A stretch of 64,000 nt of DNA from G963692885 sp964658655 (lineage in GTDB: Bacteria > Acidobacteriota > Terriglobia > Terriglobales > Acidobacteriaceae). The stretch is taken from contig CAZZZL010000007.1 in assembly GCA_964658655.1 (NCBI GenBank), positions 87,581 to 151,580 of the forward strand. The letters run 5' to 3'. Both the position numbers and the translations under genes were made by a program. Below the pieces are notes generated by a model that was not told the origin of the DNA, made no database searches, and was given only the letters and a program-made list of their open reading frames with translations. Shown here piece by piece: positions 54,775 to 63,502 of the stretch; within the stretch, counting starts at the first letter, position 1; every line of letters starts with the position of its first letter.

Positions 54775-56466
54775 ATGCAGCAAACGAATGGAACGATGCA
54801 ACACTCGCAACGAGTGGTGCTAAGAGGAGCGGCCCTGGTGACACTAGGGGCAGCCGCATTGTGCAGTGGTTTGCAGGCGCAAACACCGCAGACATCAAAG
54901 GCAATTCATTTTTATCCCGGCAACCTCGTGGTGAGCCGCAGCGTTTATGACAATCGTGCGGCGAACGTTACCGTCGGCGAACAGCTGCCGCCTGACTGCG
55001 CCAGTACACAAGGCGGATGTGTAGGTGGCTCCGGTGCAACGAATAACGGCCTCTATCCGTATGTCTTCAACAATGCACTTTATGATGGTTCGTTCGGCAT
55101 TACTTCCAGGATCTACCTGGATCAGTTGAACCCCTTCGGCCGGCTCATCAATACACTGCAGGTTCCGAACAGCTTGCAACCTCGCATCATCGGAACCGCT
55201 GATCAACTCGTGACAAGCTTCAGTTCCAAGTCGGAGATTGGTCTTCACCTTTCCCTGAGTGGGAAGTACCTGACCTTCATGGGCTATGTGGCCCCGGTCA
55301 ATGCCCTTGATGTCTCAAATTCCAACACTCCAGGCGCGGTGGACCCGACGAATCCGGTGGGCGAAGACTTCTATCGTGCAGTTGCCGCAGTTGGTGCGGG
55401 TGGTAACTTCCACTTCACCGAGACAAATGCCTACAGCGGCAATAACGGTCGGTCGTCTATCCTGAATGATCTTGATGGCAATGACATTTTCTATACAGCC
55501 GGCAATGCAGGTAACGGCTCGAATCCGCAGCCGGATGATGTCATTCTTGGAGCGGGCGCGCAGTTGATCGACGAACTCAAAGCTCCGGAAGACTCGCAGA
55601 GCCCTGGCCTGCCAACGCCCGTCGGCAGCTTCAGCGTAACTGAACTCGGTGACAAGGCTGACAAGATTGGCAAGGACGATAATTTCCGCGGCCTTACTGT
55701 ATTTCATAATGTGGTCTACTACACCAAGGGCAGCGGCGGAAATGGAGTCAACACTGTCTATTTCGTCGACACAACCGGCAAGGCGTGTCCGAATGGAACA
55801 GGCCTTCCATCAGCTTCGGCCGCGCTGCCAACGAGCGAATTGATGTATGACCTGGGCACGTTACAGACGAAAGGTCTTCCCAGTAATATGTGCGTGCTGG
55901 CCGGATTCCCCACTGAGATTGCCAAGAGTGCAACCGGGGTTTCGTACCCGTTCGGCATCTGGTTCGCAAATGATAAGACCCTCTATGTTGCGGATGAAGG
56001 CGATGGTTATACCGGCGGCACAGATTTTTACACCCATGCCGCAGCACAGACAACCGCTGGACTCCAGAAGTGGGTCTTCAACACCGGCACAGCCAAGTGG
56101 ACCCTTGCGTACACTCTGCAGAAAGGCCTGAAGCTGGGCACGCCTTATGCGCCCGCAGGCTATCCGGCAGGAAATAATTCGGCTACCGGCTTGCCTTGGG
56201 CCCCTGCGACGGATGGCCTGCGCAACCTTACTGGCTACGTATTCGGCGACACAGTCCTGATCTATGCCATCACATCGACTGTCAGCGGTAATGGTGACAC
56301 CGGCGCTGACCCGAATAAGTTGGTTGCCGTTTTCGATAAACTTGAAAACACGAGTAGCACAAAGGCATCTGACGAATCGTTTGTCGCCGTTAAATCCGCC
56401 GGGTTTGCGGAAGTGTTGCGAGGTGTCGCACTTACCCCGGGTACACCTGTCACAGGTTCGCGTTAA
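54775..56466 (+). CDS. Secreted protein of unknown function
   Basis: I do not recognise this 563-residue protein. GGAGG lies about nine bases before the ATG. A signal peptide ends near residue 39 (SGLQAQ). The mature part is rich in Gly, Asn, Thr and Ser. Segments such as SKSEIGLHLSLSGKYLTFMGY, read in two parts, and KTLYVADEGDGYTGG near residue 405 recall blades of secreted beta-propellers. Cysteines occur in pairs (CASTQGGC near 76; C near 335 and 375), which suggests disulfide bonds. No catalytic motif stands out. The gene is immediately followed by the scaffold gap. Neighbours are a two-component system and a broken phosphate-binding-type protein gene. Confidence 0.75.
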   Translation: MQQTNGTMQHSQRVVLRGAALVTLGAAALCSGLQAQTPQTSKAIHFYPGNLVVSRSVYDNRAANVTVGEQLPPDCASTQGGCVGGSGATNNGLYPYVFNNALYDGSFGITSRIYLDQLNPFGRLINTLQVPNSLQPRIIGTADQLVTSFSSKSEIGLHLSLSGKYLTFMGYVAPVNALDVSNSNTPGAVDPTNPVGEDFYRAVAAVGAGGNFHFTETNAYSGNNGRSSILNDLDGNDIFYTAGNAGNGSNPQPDDVILGAGAQLIDELKAPEDSQSPGLPTPVGSFSVTELGDKADKIGKDDNFRGLTVFHNVVYYTKGSGGNGVNTVYFVDTTGKACPNGTGLPSASAALPTSELMYDLGTLQTKGLPSNMCVLAGFPTEIAKSATGVSYPFGIWFANDKTLYVADEGDGYTGGTDFYTHAAAQTTAGLQKWVFNTGTAKWTLAYTLQKGLKLGTPYAPAGYPAGNNSATGLPWAPATDGLRNLTGYVFGDTVLIYAITSTVSGNGDTGADPNKLVAVFDKLENTSSTKASDESFVAVKSAGFAEVLRGVALTPGTPVTGSR

Positions 56467-56496
56467 TCTCAGCGAAACTGAATTGAAGTGGGGGGG

Positions 56497-56540
56497 NNNN
56501 NNNNNNNNNNNNNNNNNNNNNNNNNNNNNNNNNNNNNNNN
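56497..56540. other. Assembly gap (44 N)
   Basis: A run of 44 undetermined bases directly follows GGGGGG at 56491-56496. The true length and content are unknown. Sequence on both sides may belong together only by scaffolding. Confidence 0.99.
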
Positions 56541-56728
56541 AAGCCGTCAGGCTTGCCGCCCAACCTTTATAGACAACACCGAAACACTACACTCGAAGTA
56601 TTTCCTGCAGCACGACGACCATTTTAAGCTGCGAAGTGCGGATCTTCTCTGTTCTCGGATGTATATCGAATCCCGGATCCACGCATCTTGGAAGCGTCGC
56701 GCAGAAAGCTTCCTTCCTGTTTTAACAA

Positions 56729-58088
56729 TTAGTGTTCGAGTTGCTGGCTTAGCCACTCCAGAATTCTTCCGCCAGCCGCTGCTCTCGCGGTACAGTCTGC
56801 AACACTTGAGTAACGAACAATCTCAGCGCCCGGCGCGATTTTCTTTTCGAGGCTGCGCTGAATTGCCAGAGGTGTATGGCGATCGAAACTCGTCTGTTGC
56901 AGTAGAGGATCGACACCATTCAGTTCCAGGTATTTGATATTGGGGAAGCTTGCAGGAACAAGTGCTTCATAGCTGAAGAACACGTACCCGATGGAATTAG
57001 CGAGAGCGTTTACGCCTTTGGTGATGTCACCGGTGCCGATTCCGCGCTCACGTGTGCCGCCGCCTGCAGTGCACTTGGAATCAAGAGGATTGATTGCAAC
57101 AGTCACGCCTTTTTCCTGTGTGCCCGTCGGCTCGAACACACTGAACGCTGTTGTGTTCATCGTGCCCGAGAGTGGCTTGCGAAGAATCGGGTTGACGGTG
57201 ACACTGGACGAACAGCCCAGAAGGCTGGCATTGCACGATGTTCCCGAGAACAGCTCATAGGCATCGTTGCTGCCCGCTGTGGTGATGCTCTTGACGGCGC
57301 TGCTTTCCAGACCCGACGCATCTGACTTGTTGGCGAGGAAAATAATCGGTGCGGCGCAAACCGGGACCGAGGTGAACGCCGGTACCGTTGCACCCAAGCA
57401 AGGATCCGCGCCGCTAAGTGCGAAGGATACAGGGGTCGCAACCGAACTGCCGGTAGGAGTGACCTCGCTCTTGTTGCCGATGCCCACCTGGCAATTTCCA
57501 GAGACGTAGTTGCCGTAGCCCAGACCGCCGTTCGCTACAGGAGTGAGTCCGCGGGTAGCGGCGTAGAGAGCATCCTCCCGTCGGATGTCAGTATTCGCAG
57601 CATCGACACGTGCGCCGTTAACGACGGCATACACAGCAGCCGGAAGTGCAGTGTCAACCGATCCGTCATCCCACACAGCCAGAGCACTTGAGCCGCTTGC
57701 GGGCAGTGACGCCAGCGCAACAAGTGTCTCCTGTGCGCGCGGAGCTGCTTCGAACATGCGGACCCCGACCGTAGAATCAACGCTGGTATATGTCCAGACG
57801 CGACCGCTCGTTTCGCTTCATACGATCCAGATGGTGCCGCTCTGCGGCCCGATGTTGCTGTTACGAGCATCGACGAGCGATGCGCACGCGGCCGCACAGC
57901 GCTGGTCTTCGGTGAAGTGAAACGCTTTGCCGTCGGCCTTGGCAAGCTGATACGCGGCTTCTGCAAAAACGCAGAACTGTGCAGAGGATCCTGAGTTCAG
58001 AACCTGGGCGGAGTACGTGACGGCGTGTGCAGCAGGTGAGAGAGCGGCTGAGGCTGCGAGCAGCCCCGGAAATAACCGATTTTCGCAA
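56729..58088 (-). pseudogene. Broken gene for a secreted PstS-like periplasmic binding protein
   Basis: The open part (56729-57757, 342 residues from an internal ATG) resembles phosphate-binding-type PBP proteins: PIIFLANKSDASGLES and GGGTRERGIGTGDITKG fit the ligand-binding segments. The same frame continues upstream as clear protein sequence: a signal-peptide-like LLAASAALSPAAHA, about 65 residues ending GTIWIV, then TGA (57818-57820), then SETSGRVWTYTSVD. TGA stands where TGG would keep the frame, so one base change interrupts the gene. No start codon exists in this frame; a TTG at 58088 reads MRKSVIS but needs one G removed from the four-base run at 58064-58067. Either the gene is decayed or the draft sequence has errors here. 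Confidence 0.65.
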
Positions 58089-58097
58089 TCAGATTGT

Positions 58098-58184
58098 TGG
58101 TGCCCGGAGGGGGACTTGAACCCCCACTCCTGTAAAGGTGATGGATTTTAAGTCCACTGCGTCTGCCAGTTTCGCCATCCGGGC
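58098..58184 (-). tRNA. tRNA-Leu (anticodon UAA)
   Basis: This is an 87-base gene including an encoded CCA. The acceptor stem pairs GCCCGGA with TCCGGGC. The anticodon loop CTTAAAA sits on the stem GTGGA/TCCAT and gives anticodon TAA, which reads UUA. The T arm is GGGGG-TTCAAGT-CCCCC, and a long variable arm is present as expected for a class II tRNA. The 3' end lies only ten bases from the broken binding-protein frame. Confidence 0.95.
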
Positions 58185-58278
58185 CGAGATGCGGTTGGCT
58201 CCAGAATCATGCTAACTGATCGTGCGGCTCGCCGCCATCCACCCCGGTCACCGAGGTATTGAGCTTGCCTTTTGTAGC

Positions 58279-60693
58279 CTAGGAACCACCTGCTGACACT
58301 GCAGCGGCATGCGGCGTCTGAGGCTGGTTCAGCTCACGGTAAATCATCTCGTTGCGGATAATCGCCTGCACATAGTCGCGTGTCTCTGTAAACGGAATTG
58401 ACTCCACGAACTCGTCGACACCTTTAAAATTTCCCGCGGACTGCCAGTCGTTCACACGATCGTCTCCCGCGTTATAGGCGGCGAAGGCATACTCCGGCTT
58501 GTCCCCAAACTTATCCAGCGTCTGACGCAGATACATCGTGCCGAGCTTGATATTCATGTTCGGGTCAAGCAGCCCGCTCTCATTGAAATGGCGGATGCCG
58601 GCCTGCTTCGCCATCTGCTTACCCACCGAGGGCAGCAGCTGCATCAATCCGTACGCATTCGCGTGCGAGACAACTACAGGGTTAAATTCAGACTCCTGCC
58701 GGATGAGCGACGCAACCATGTATGGATCTAGCCCATTCTTTGCCGACTCCACCTGGATGGTCCCCCAGTACGGCTGCGGAAACAGAATGTGCCAGTAAGC
58801 CAGTGGTAGTGCCTCAATCGGAGCAGATGCGTAGAAGCTGATCGCGCGCTTCATCACGTGCATAGCCTTGAAATTCTCGCCAAACGAGGTATAGATTTCT
58901 GCCTCAGCAAATCCACCCCATTCATCACTGCCGTCCGCTGCCTGGATTTCGGGAGTGATGTACTCGTTCAATCCGGCATTGGCCAGCAGCTTGGCACGCA
59001 CAACATGCGGATCATCTTCCGGCACATCGTCCGTCAATGCCGGAATTTCCTCCCTGTGCATTGAGCTGATCTGCGGCATATCGACAGGCACGACACCCTT
59101 CATCTCCTTGAGCCGCTCTGCCGCCAGTTGAGCGTAATAGTAGTGCAGATATGTGTCCCGGAGCACCTGGAAGTACACTGCCGCTTTGCCCGGTGACGCT
59201 TCTGCATCCTGGTAGACGCGTCCACGCCAGTACAACGCTGCAGGGATCTCCTTGCCGCCCGGATACGTTGCGATCTGCTGATCAAACAGGATCGCTGCCT
59301 GCGAGTAATTGCCTATCCTGTAATTGAGCCACGCGGCCCGCCAGTGAGCGCTGGGTGCATAGTTGGAACACCCCTCGTTCGCACCTTTCTGGCAGATCTG
59401 CGGGAATCGATTCGCCAATTCCATGTAATACGTGATTGCCTGCGGATAGTCCTTGCGCAAAAGGTACATATTGCCTGAGGAATAAAGTGCTTCGGACAGC
59501 CAGCGACTTGTGCCAAACCGCTGCTCCAGCTGCTTGACCATTGCCTGCTGCACATCCACATCGCCCCGGTCACGGGCAAGCTCCATCAAAAGATATAAAC
59601 GCCGCGCTCCGGCCTCATTGTCGCTGTCCGGCAAGGCCTCGACCTGCGCAATCGTCGCCCGTTTCAGCTTGTAGTCGCAGGCTGCGGCGGCAATAGTGAG
59701 TGACGCTTTGGTCGCCGGGTCCGCCTGCGGATCCACTGCCAGCGCACGATACTCATCGCCGGCTTCACCAAACCGCGCCGCCGCATAAAGTGCGTCTGCG
59801 CGCGCACGACGCTCCCCTACGGTCAACGGAGCCTGCGCCCCCAGGGTCTGGAGCTGCAGCTTTGCCTGTGCGGCCTCGCTGCTCAGTGGAAATCCGAGAT
59901 AGATATGACGAAACGTCTTCGCGGCTGCATCCGTATCGCCTGCCACCTGTTGCGCGCGAGCCAGGGCGAGCTGAAAATCAGCATGTCCGGCAATCGGTTC
60001 TGAAATGTGCGCATTCAGCACGCGCAAAGCGGTCTGCGGGTCGCCCTGCTGAATCGATAAGTTAGCAATCGTTACCGGTAGTTCGCCTACAAAGATGCTG
60101 TCAGGATGCTTCGCGGCAAAACCATTCAACAGCGTCTCCGCGTCCGCCAGCTTACCGGACTGCAACTCCGCCTGCGCGGTCAGGTAGTCTGCGTAGTCGT
60201 CCAGCGAGTCCCCGGCGGTATTGGCCTGCGTCAGGCTGGATATGGCGGCCGGATAATTGCGATCGAGCAGGTTGGCATGACCCAGTGCCAGGTAGGCGGC
60301 TGCCGCAGCATCCCCGGTATGGCTGTGAGCGTAGCTCAGCACTCCAGCGTACGCTGCTGGCGTGCGATTGTTTACCAGCTGTTGTGCCATGGGCCGGAGT
60401 TGAGATGAAGCAAGGAAGGCATGCTGCAATTTGCGGCTCTGCGCAATGCTCTTTGCCGTTCGTGGAGCATGGCGGGACTTTTTATGTCGCACCTGCGCAT
60501 GGCCCGCACGACCATGCGCAGCGCTGTGGTGCGTCGACTTGGCCGCCCCGGCATGCTTGGCAGCATGCTTCGTTTTAGTTGTCGACTGCGCTGCCAGTGG
60601 GGTCACTGTAAAAACAGTCATCCCGACGGCCATGAGCGCCGTAAACCACACTTTTGTGTTTCCGTTGATCAACCAAGCCAAAGCTGTCCCCAC
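58279..60693 (-). CDS. slt: Soluble lytic murein transglycosylase, Slt70-like
   Basis: This is an 804-residue protein from the GTG at 60693, preferred because AGAAGG lies five bases before it; another GTG stands at 60699. A signal peptide (about 15-36, VTPLAAQ) is followed by a Lys/His/Ala-rich linker. Residues about 90-560 are helical TPR-like repeats that form the Slt doughnut. The C-terminal SLT domain (about 640-770) has ASLIRQESEFNP with the catalytic Glu, HANAYGLMQLLPSVG and YAFAAYNAGDDRV, all family motifs. It cleaves glycan strands of peptidoglycan in the periplasm with formation of 1,6-anhydro-MurNAc. It is divergent from the ECF sigma factor gene. Confidence 0.9.
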   Translation of the reverse strand: MGTALAWLINGNTKVWFTALMAVGMTVFTVTPLAAQSTTKTKHAAKHAGAAKSTHHSAAHGRAGHAQVRHKKSRHAPRTAKSIAQSRKLQHAFLASSQLRPMAQQLVNNRTPAAYAGVLSYAHSHTGDAAAAAYLALGHANLLDRNYPAAISSLTQANTAGDSLDDYADYLTAQAELQSGKLADAETLLNGFAAKHPDSIFVGELPVTIANLSIQQGDPQTALRVLNAHISEPIAGHADFQLALARAQQVAGDTDAAAKTFRHIYLGFPLSSEAAQAKLQLQTLGAQAPLTVGERRARADALYAAARFGEAGDEYRALAVDPQADPATKASLTIAAAACDYKLKRATIAQVEALPDSDNEAGARRLYLLMELARDRGDVDVQQAMVKQLEQRFGTSRWLSEALYSSGNMYLLRKDYPQAITYYMELANRFPQICQKGANEGCSNYAPSAHWRAAWLNYRIGNYSQAAILFDQQIATYPGGKEIPAALYWRGRVYQDAEASPGKAAVYFQVLRDTYLHYYYAQLAAERLKEMKGVVPVDMPQISSMHREEIPALTDDVPEDDPHVVRAKLLANAGLNEYITPEIQAADGSDEWGGFAEAEIYTSFGENFKAMHVMKRAISFYASAPIEALPLAYWHILFPQPYWGTIQVESAKNGLDPYMVASLIRQESEFNPVVVSHANAYGLMQLLPSVGKQMAKQAGIRHFNESGLLDPNMNIKLGTMYLRQTLDKFGDKPEYAFAAYNAGDDRVNDWQSAGNFKGVDEFVESIPFTETRDYVQAIIRNEMIYRELNQPQTPHAAAVSAGGS

Positions 60694-60872
60694 CCGCACC
60701 TTCTATTCACTAATGTAAGGCGAAAAACCTGCTCTCGCTATGCAACTTGAGAGGACTGAACCCTTCTCAGCACAGGGATGACCAAAGCTACCCTGAAATC
60801 CTTTGCAATCTCTAACTTTTGCCCGGCGCGGACGCTCAATTTACTATTCAGTAGAACCTCACGAGAGAGCCA

Positions 60873-61526
60873 TTGCCTGAAAAGTTGAAACCGAACGAGA
60901 TTCCGGCCATCCAAAACGTAGCGACCGAGGAGATTCACCCCGACGTCGCACTGGTTGCCCGTGCCCGCACTGGAGATGTAGCGGCTTTCGAACAACTGGT
61001 CCGTCAGTATGACCGCCAGGTGTTTCGAATTGCCCAGCACATCACGCAGAACCGGGAAGATGCGCAGGACGTCGTCCAGGACGCGTTTCTCAAGGCATAC
61101 CAGAAGCTGGACCAGTTCCAGGGCAATTCCAAGTTCTACACCTGGCTGGTACGGATTGCAGTGAATGAGGCGCTGATGCGACTGCGCAAGCGGCGCACCG
61201 GCAAGATGGTTTCAATTGACGAAGATATCGCAACCGAAGAGGGCTCAGTTCCGCGCGACCTGGCGGAGTGGCGGCCGAATCCCGAACAGTTGTATGGTCA
61301 ATCAGAACTGGCTGACATATTACGTAAGACAGTGAACGGACTGCCTCCGGGTTTCCGCGTAGTGTTCGTCTTGCGAGATGTCGAAGGTCTGTCTACAGAA
61401 GAAACGGCCGAGACGCTCGGTTTGAGCATTCCGGCCGTAAAGTCGCGGCTCCTTCGAGCGCGTTTGCAGTTGCGGGAGCGGCTCAGCCGCTATTTCCGCA
61501 AGGGTGATGGGGAAGGTGCCAAGTGA
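60873..61526 (+). CDS. rpoE: RNA polymerase ECF sigma factor, RpoE-like
   Basis: This is a 217-residue protein starting at TTG (60873) with GAGAGAG upstream. Region 2 (about 35-105) contains YDRQVFRIAQHIT, NREDAQDVVQDAFLKAY and the -10-recognition helix KFYTWLVRIAVNEALMRLR. Region 4 (about 150-205) has LPPGFRVVFVLRDVEGLS and ETLGLSIPAVKSRLLRAR, the helix-turn-helix for the -35 element. Its stop overlaps the start of the zinc-finger anti-sigma gene by 4 bases. It probably controls an envelope-stress response, in keeping with the adjacent transglycosylase, but the regulon is unknown. Confidence 0.93.
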   Translation: MPEKLKPNEIPAIQNVATEEIHPDVALVARARTGDVAAFEQLVRQYDRQVFRIAQHITQNREDAQDVVQDAFLKAYQKLDQFQGNSKFYTWLVRIAVNEALMRLRKRRTGKMVSIDEDIATEEGSVPRDLAEWRPNPEQLYGQSELADILRKTVNGLPPGFRVVFVLRDVEGLSTEETAETLGLSIPAVKSRLLRARLQLRERLSRYFRKGDGEGAK

Positions 61527-61756
61527 CCTGCTCGGAATTTCTAGCTGAGCTCGATGACTATATCGACTCAACCGTATCGGTAACCCTGCGCGCCGACCTC
61601 GAAGAACATCTCCGCGGCTGTGAGCATTGCGAGATCACCCTGGTGACCACGCAGAAGACGATCGAGATTTATCGCACTCATGAACTCTACGAGTTGCCGC
61701 CCGAACTGCGGGAACGACTGCATGTAGCCATCATGGCAAAGTGCAAGAACTGTTAG
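61523..61756 (+). CDS. Zinc-finger anti-sigma factor (zf-HC2)
   Basis: This 77-residue protein starts at GTG and is translationally coupled to the ECF sigma gene. It opens with TCSEFLAELDDYID and carries HLRGCEHC near residue 29, giving the HX3CX2C zinc-binding ligands of the ZAS/zf-HC2 fold. No transmembrane segment follows, so it is a cytoplasmic anti-sigma factor. Such proteins hold the sigma factor inactive until oxidation or partner binding releases it. A second Cys pair at the C-terminus (CKNC) may sense redox state; that is inference. Confidence 0.88.
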   Translation: MTCSEFLAELDDYIDSTVSVTLRADLEEHLRGCEHCEITLVTTQKTIEIYRTHELYELPPELRERLHVAIMAKCKNC

Positions 61757-61782
61757 TACCCTTGCAGCAGGGCTCTGCTCTG

Positions 61783-62025
61783 TCAGGCCGTATCGTACCG
61801 GTCGAGACGGGTGAATAGCTCATTCAAATCGAGAGGGATTGGGCTGTTTTCGACTTGAAATTCCTCTTCATGCTTCCCAAACCAGATGCTGATGAGCGAC
61901 TGCAACAGGCCATGTATCGAAAAACTTACGGGACGCTCCTTCAGTTCCCCGTCGATGTACTCGACATCAGGATCAAAACTCATTCCCAAGTAATCATCGA
62001 TTGAAACAATCGTCGGAGTCGCCAT
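61783..62025 (-). pseudogene. Internally deleted Uma2-family nuclease-like gene
   Basis: This 80-residue frame starts at ATG. The first 55 residues (TIVSIDDYLGMSFDPDVEYI, then DGELKERP) match the N-terminus of Uma2/DUF820 proteins, which normally have about 190 residues and a PD-(D/E)xK nuclease core. The last 20 residues (IPLDLNELFTRLDRYD) resemble the Uma2 C-terminus. The middle, including the catalytic core, is missing without loss of frame. It is unlikely to be an active nuclease. It sits alone between the anti-sigma gene and pfkA. Confidence 0.6.
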
Positions 62026-62095
62026 GCGGTCACCCTTCGCTTACTACAGGCGCGGACGGAGAGGCCGACCCACTGTCGGCCCCCGTCGTGCCCAA

Positions 62096-63133
62096 CTAGA
62101 CCTCCGGCTGCAAGCCCGCTGCGAGCTTGATCAGGTCGTCCCCAATCGTCCGAGTCTTGGCAATTGCATCCTTCAGCGCAATGTTCGTAATCTCCGTGCC
62201 TCGCAGCACCACCAGCCGGCCAAAATCGCCGGTGTGCACCAGGTCAATCGCTGCCGAACCGTAACGTGTCGCCAGCATGCGGTCATACGCCGTCGGCGTG
62301 CCGCCGCGCTGCGTGTGACCCAGGTTGACTGACCGCGTTTCATATCCGGTCTTCTCTTCGATCAGGTCGGCCAGCGTCTGGCCGATGCCACTCAGCCGTG
62401 CGTGCCCAAAAGCGTCCACCTTCTGACCAAGAGTTGCGTTCTTGTCGGTGCCCGGCAGCTTGGCACCTTCCGCCACCACGACAATCGAGAACAGCTTCCC
62501 ACGGTCATGGCGATTCCTGATCAGTGCGCACACTTGTTCCAGATCGATCGGCTTTTCCGGGACCAGTACGACATCCGCACCCCCCGCTATGCCGCTCGTG
62601 ATGGCAATCCATCCGGCATCTCTTCCCATCACTTCACAGACGATGACGCGGTTATGCGCCTCGGCCGTAGAGTGCAGCCGATCAACAGCCTCCGTTGCAA
62701 TCGATACCGCGGTGTCGAAACCGAAACATGCATCGGTTCCTGACAGATCGTTGTCGATTGTTTTCGGCACGCCGACCACCTTCACACCTTTTTCGATCAA
62801 CGCATTCGCCACACCCTGCGTATCGTCGCCGCCGATGGTAATCAGCGCATCCAGCTTATTCGCAGAGATGGAAGCCAGGCATTTATCGATACCGCCTTCC
62901 ATTTTTCGGGGATTGGTCCGCGAGGTGCGCAGAATTGTCCCGCCCAGCTGCAGAATGCCCGAAACGGTGTCGAGATCGAGCGGCATCGTCTTGTTCTCAA
63001 CTACGCCACGCCAGCCTTCGATGAAGCCGACAAACTCGTCCTTATAGTGGAAGATACCCTTGCGCACGACAGCGCGGATCACGGCGTTCAGTCCAGGGCA
63101 GTCTCCGCCGCCCGTCAGTACTCCAACTCGCAT
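62096..63133 (-). CDS. pfkA: 6-phosphofructokinase with pyrophosphate-type specificity residues
   Basis: This is a 345-residue protein from the ATG at 63133, with GAGGAGC upstream; the frame is open to 63220. It starts MRVGVLTGGGDCPGLNAVIR. TIDND (125-129) with Asp127 is the catalytic segment, and MGRDAGWIA near residue 170 binds the sugar phosphate. Asp104 in GGDDT and Lys124 in PKTIDND are the residues typical of pyrophosphate-dependent enzymes; ATP enzymes such as E. coli PfkA have Gly at both. The enzyme probably uses PPi reversibly to interconvert fructose-6-phosphate and fructose-1,6-bisphosphate. Confidence 0.93.
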   Translation of the reverse strand: MRVGVLTGGGDCPGLNAVIRAVVRKGIFHYKDEFVGFIEGWRGVVENKTMPLDLDTVSGILQLGGTILRTSRTNPRKMEGGIDKCLASISANKLDALITIGGDDTQGVANALIEKGVKVVGVPKTIDNDLSGTDACFGFDTAVSIATEAVDRLHSTAEAHNRVIVCEVMGRDAGWIAITSGIAGGADVVLVPEKPIDLEQVCALIRNRHDRGKLFSIVVVAEGAKLPGTDKNATLGQKVDAFGHARLSGIGQTLADLIEEKTGYETRSVNLGHTQRGGTPTAYDRMLATRYGSAAIDLVHTGDFGRLVVLRGTEITNIALKDAIAKTRTIGDDLIKLAAGLQPEV

Positions 63134-63268
63134 TTCGAAAGCTCCTCGCCCGCTCTTGCAGGCACACCGCATGATAGCGGTGCCCCGCTGCAAGTTACAA
63201 ACGGCGCCGATTCCAGGCAATTATTCTGTGCAGGCCACCGCGTTCGATCCACTTCAAAATGAAAGCCG

Positions 63269-63484
63269 TCAAGACGCCGAAAACAGAACATCGATCACAG
63301 CCGCCAGGGCCATATAAGTAAATCCATAGTCCGAGTGAATTCCCTGCGGAAGGACAAGAGCTGCAAGCAGGGCTCCTGGCAAGAGTAGGAGCCCTGCTGA
63401 ATCACAATCAGGAAGGTTGGCGATCCCAGCAACCACGCCTGCCAGCGCAAGTGAAATTGCTGACCACCACGTGTAAGCGCGCAA
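63269..63484 (-). CDS. Possible small membrane protein
   Basis: This is a 71-codon frame from a TTG. It encodes two hydrophobic segments (about residues 7-24 and 30-47) and a third, weaker one at the end, so it could be a small inner-membrane protein. No family is recognised and the ribosome site is poor. It begins 18 bases after the gltB stop on the same strand. An 11-base-pair inverted repeat at 63367-63397 lies inside it, which could mean the region is really the gltB terminator. Confidence 0.4.
   Translation of the reverse strand: MRAYTWWSAISLALAGVVAGIANLPDCDSAGLLLLPGALLAALVLPQGIHSDYGFTYMALAAVIDVLFSAS
63367..63397. repeat. Perfect inverted repeat, possible terminator stem
   Basis: GCAGGGCTCCT (63367-63377) and AGGAGCCCTGC (63387-63397) pair perfectly around a 9-base loop. 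On the minus strand TTGCAGCTCTTGTCC follows, which is T-rich but not a proper T-tract. It lies 106 bases after the gltB stop codon. Confidence 0.6.
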
Positions 63485-63502
63485 GGTGAAAGGTGAAAGC
63501 TC

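Noticed and set aside
57818..57820. In-frame TGA as a selenocysteine codon
   Set aside because: The surrounding residues fit Trp (TGG) at this place, no convincing SECIS hairpin follows, and the same gene appears to need a frame correction, so damage or sequencing error is simpler.
58098..58184. tRNA-Leu as the attachment site of an integrated element
   Set aside because: No integrase, direct repeat of the tRNA 3' end or other mobile-element gene was found nearby; only the odd closeness of the broken gene hints at it.
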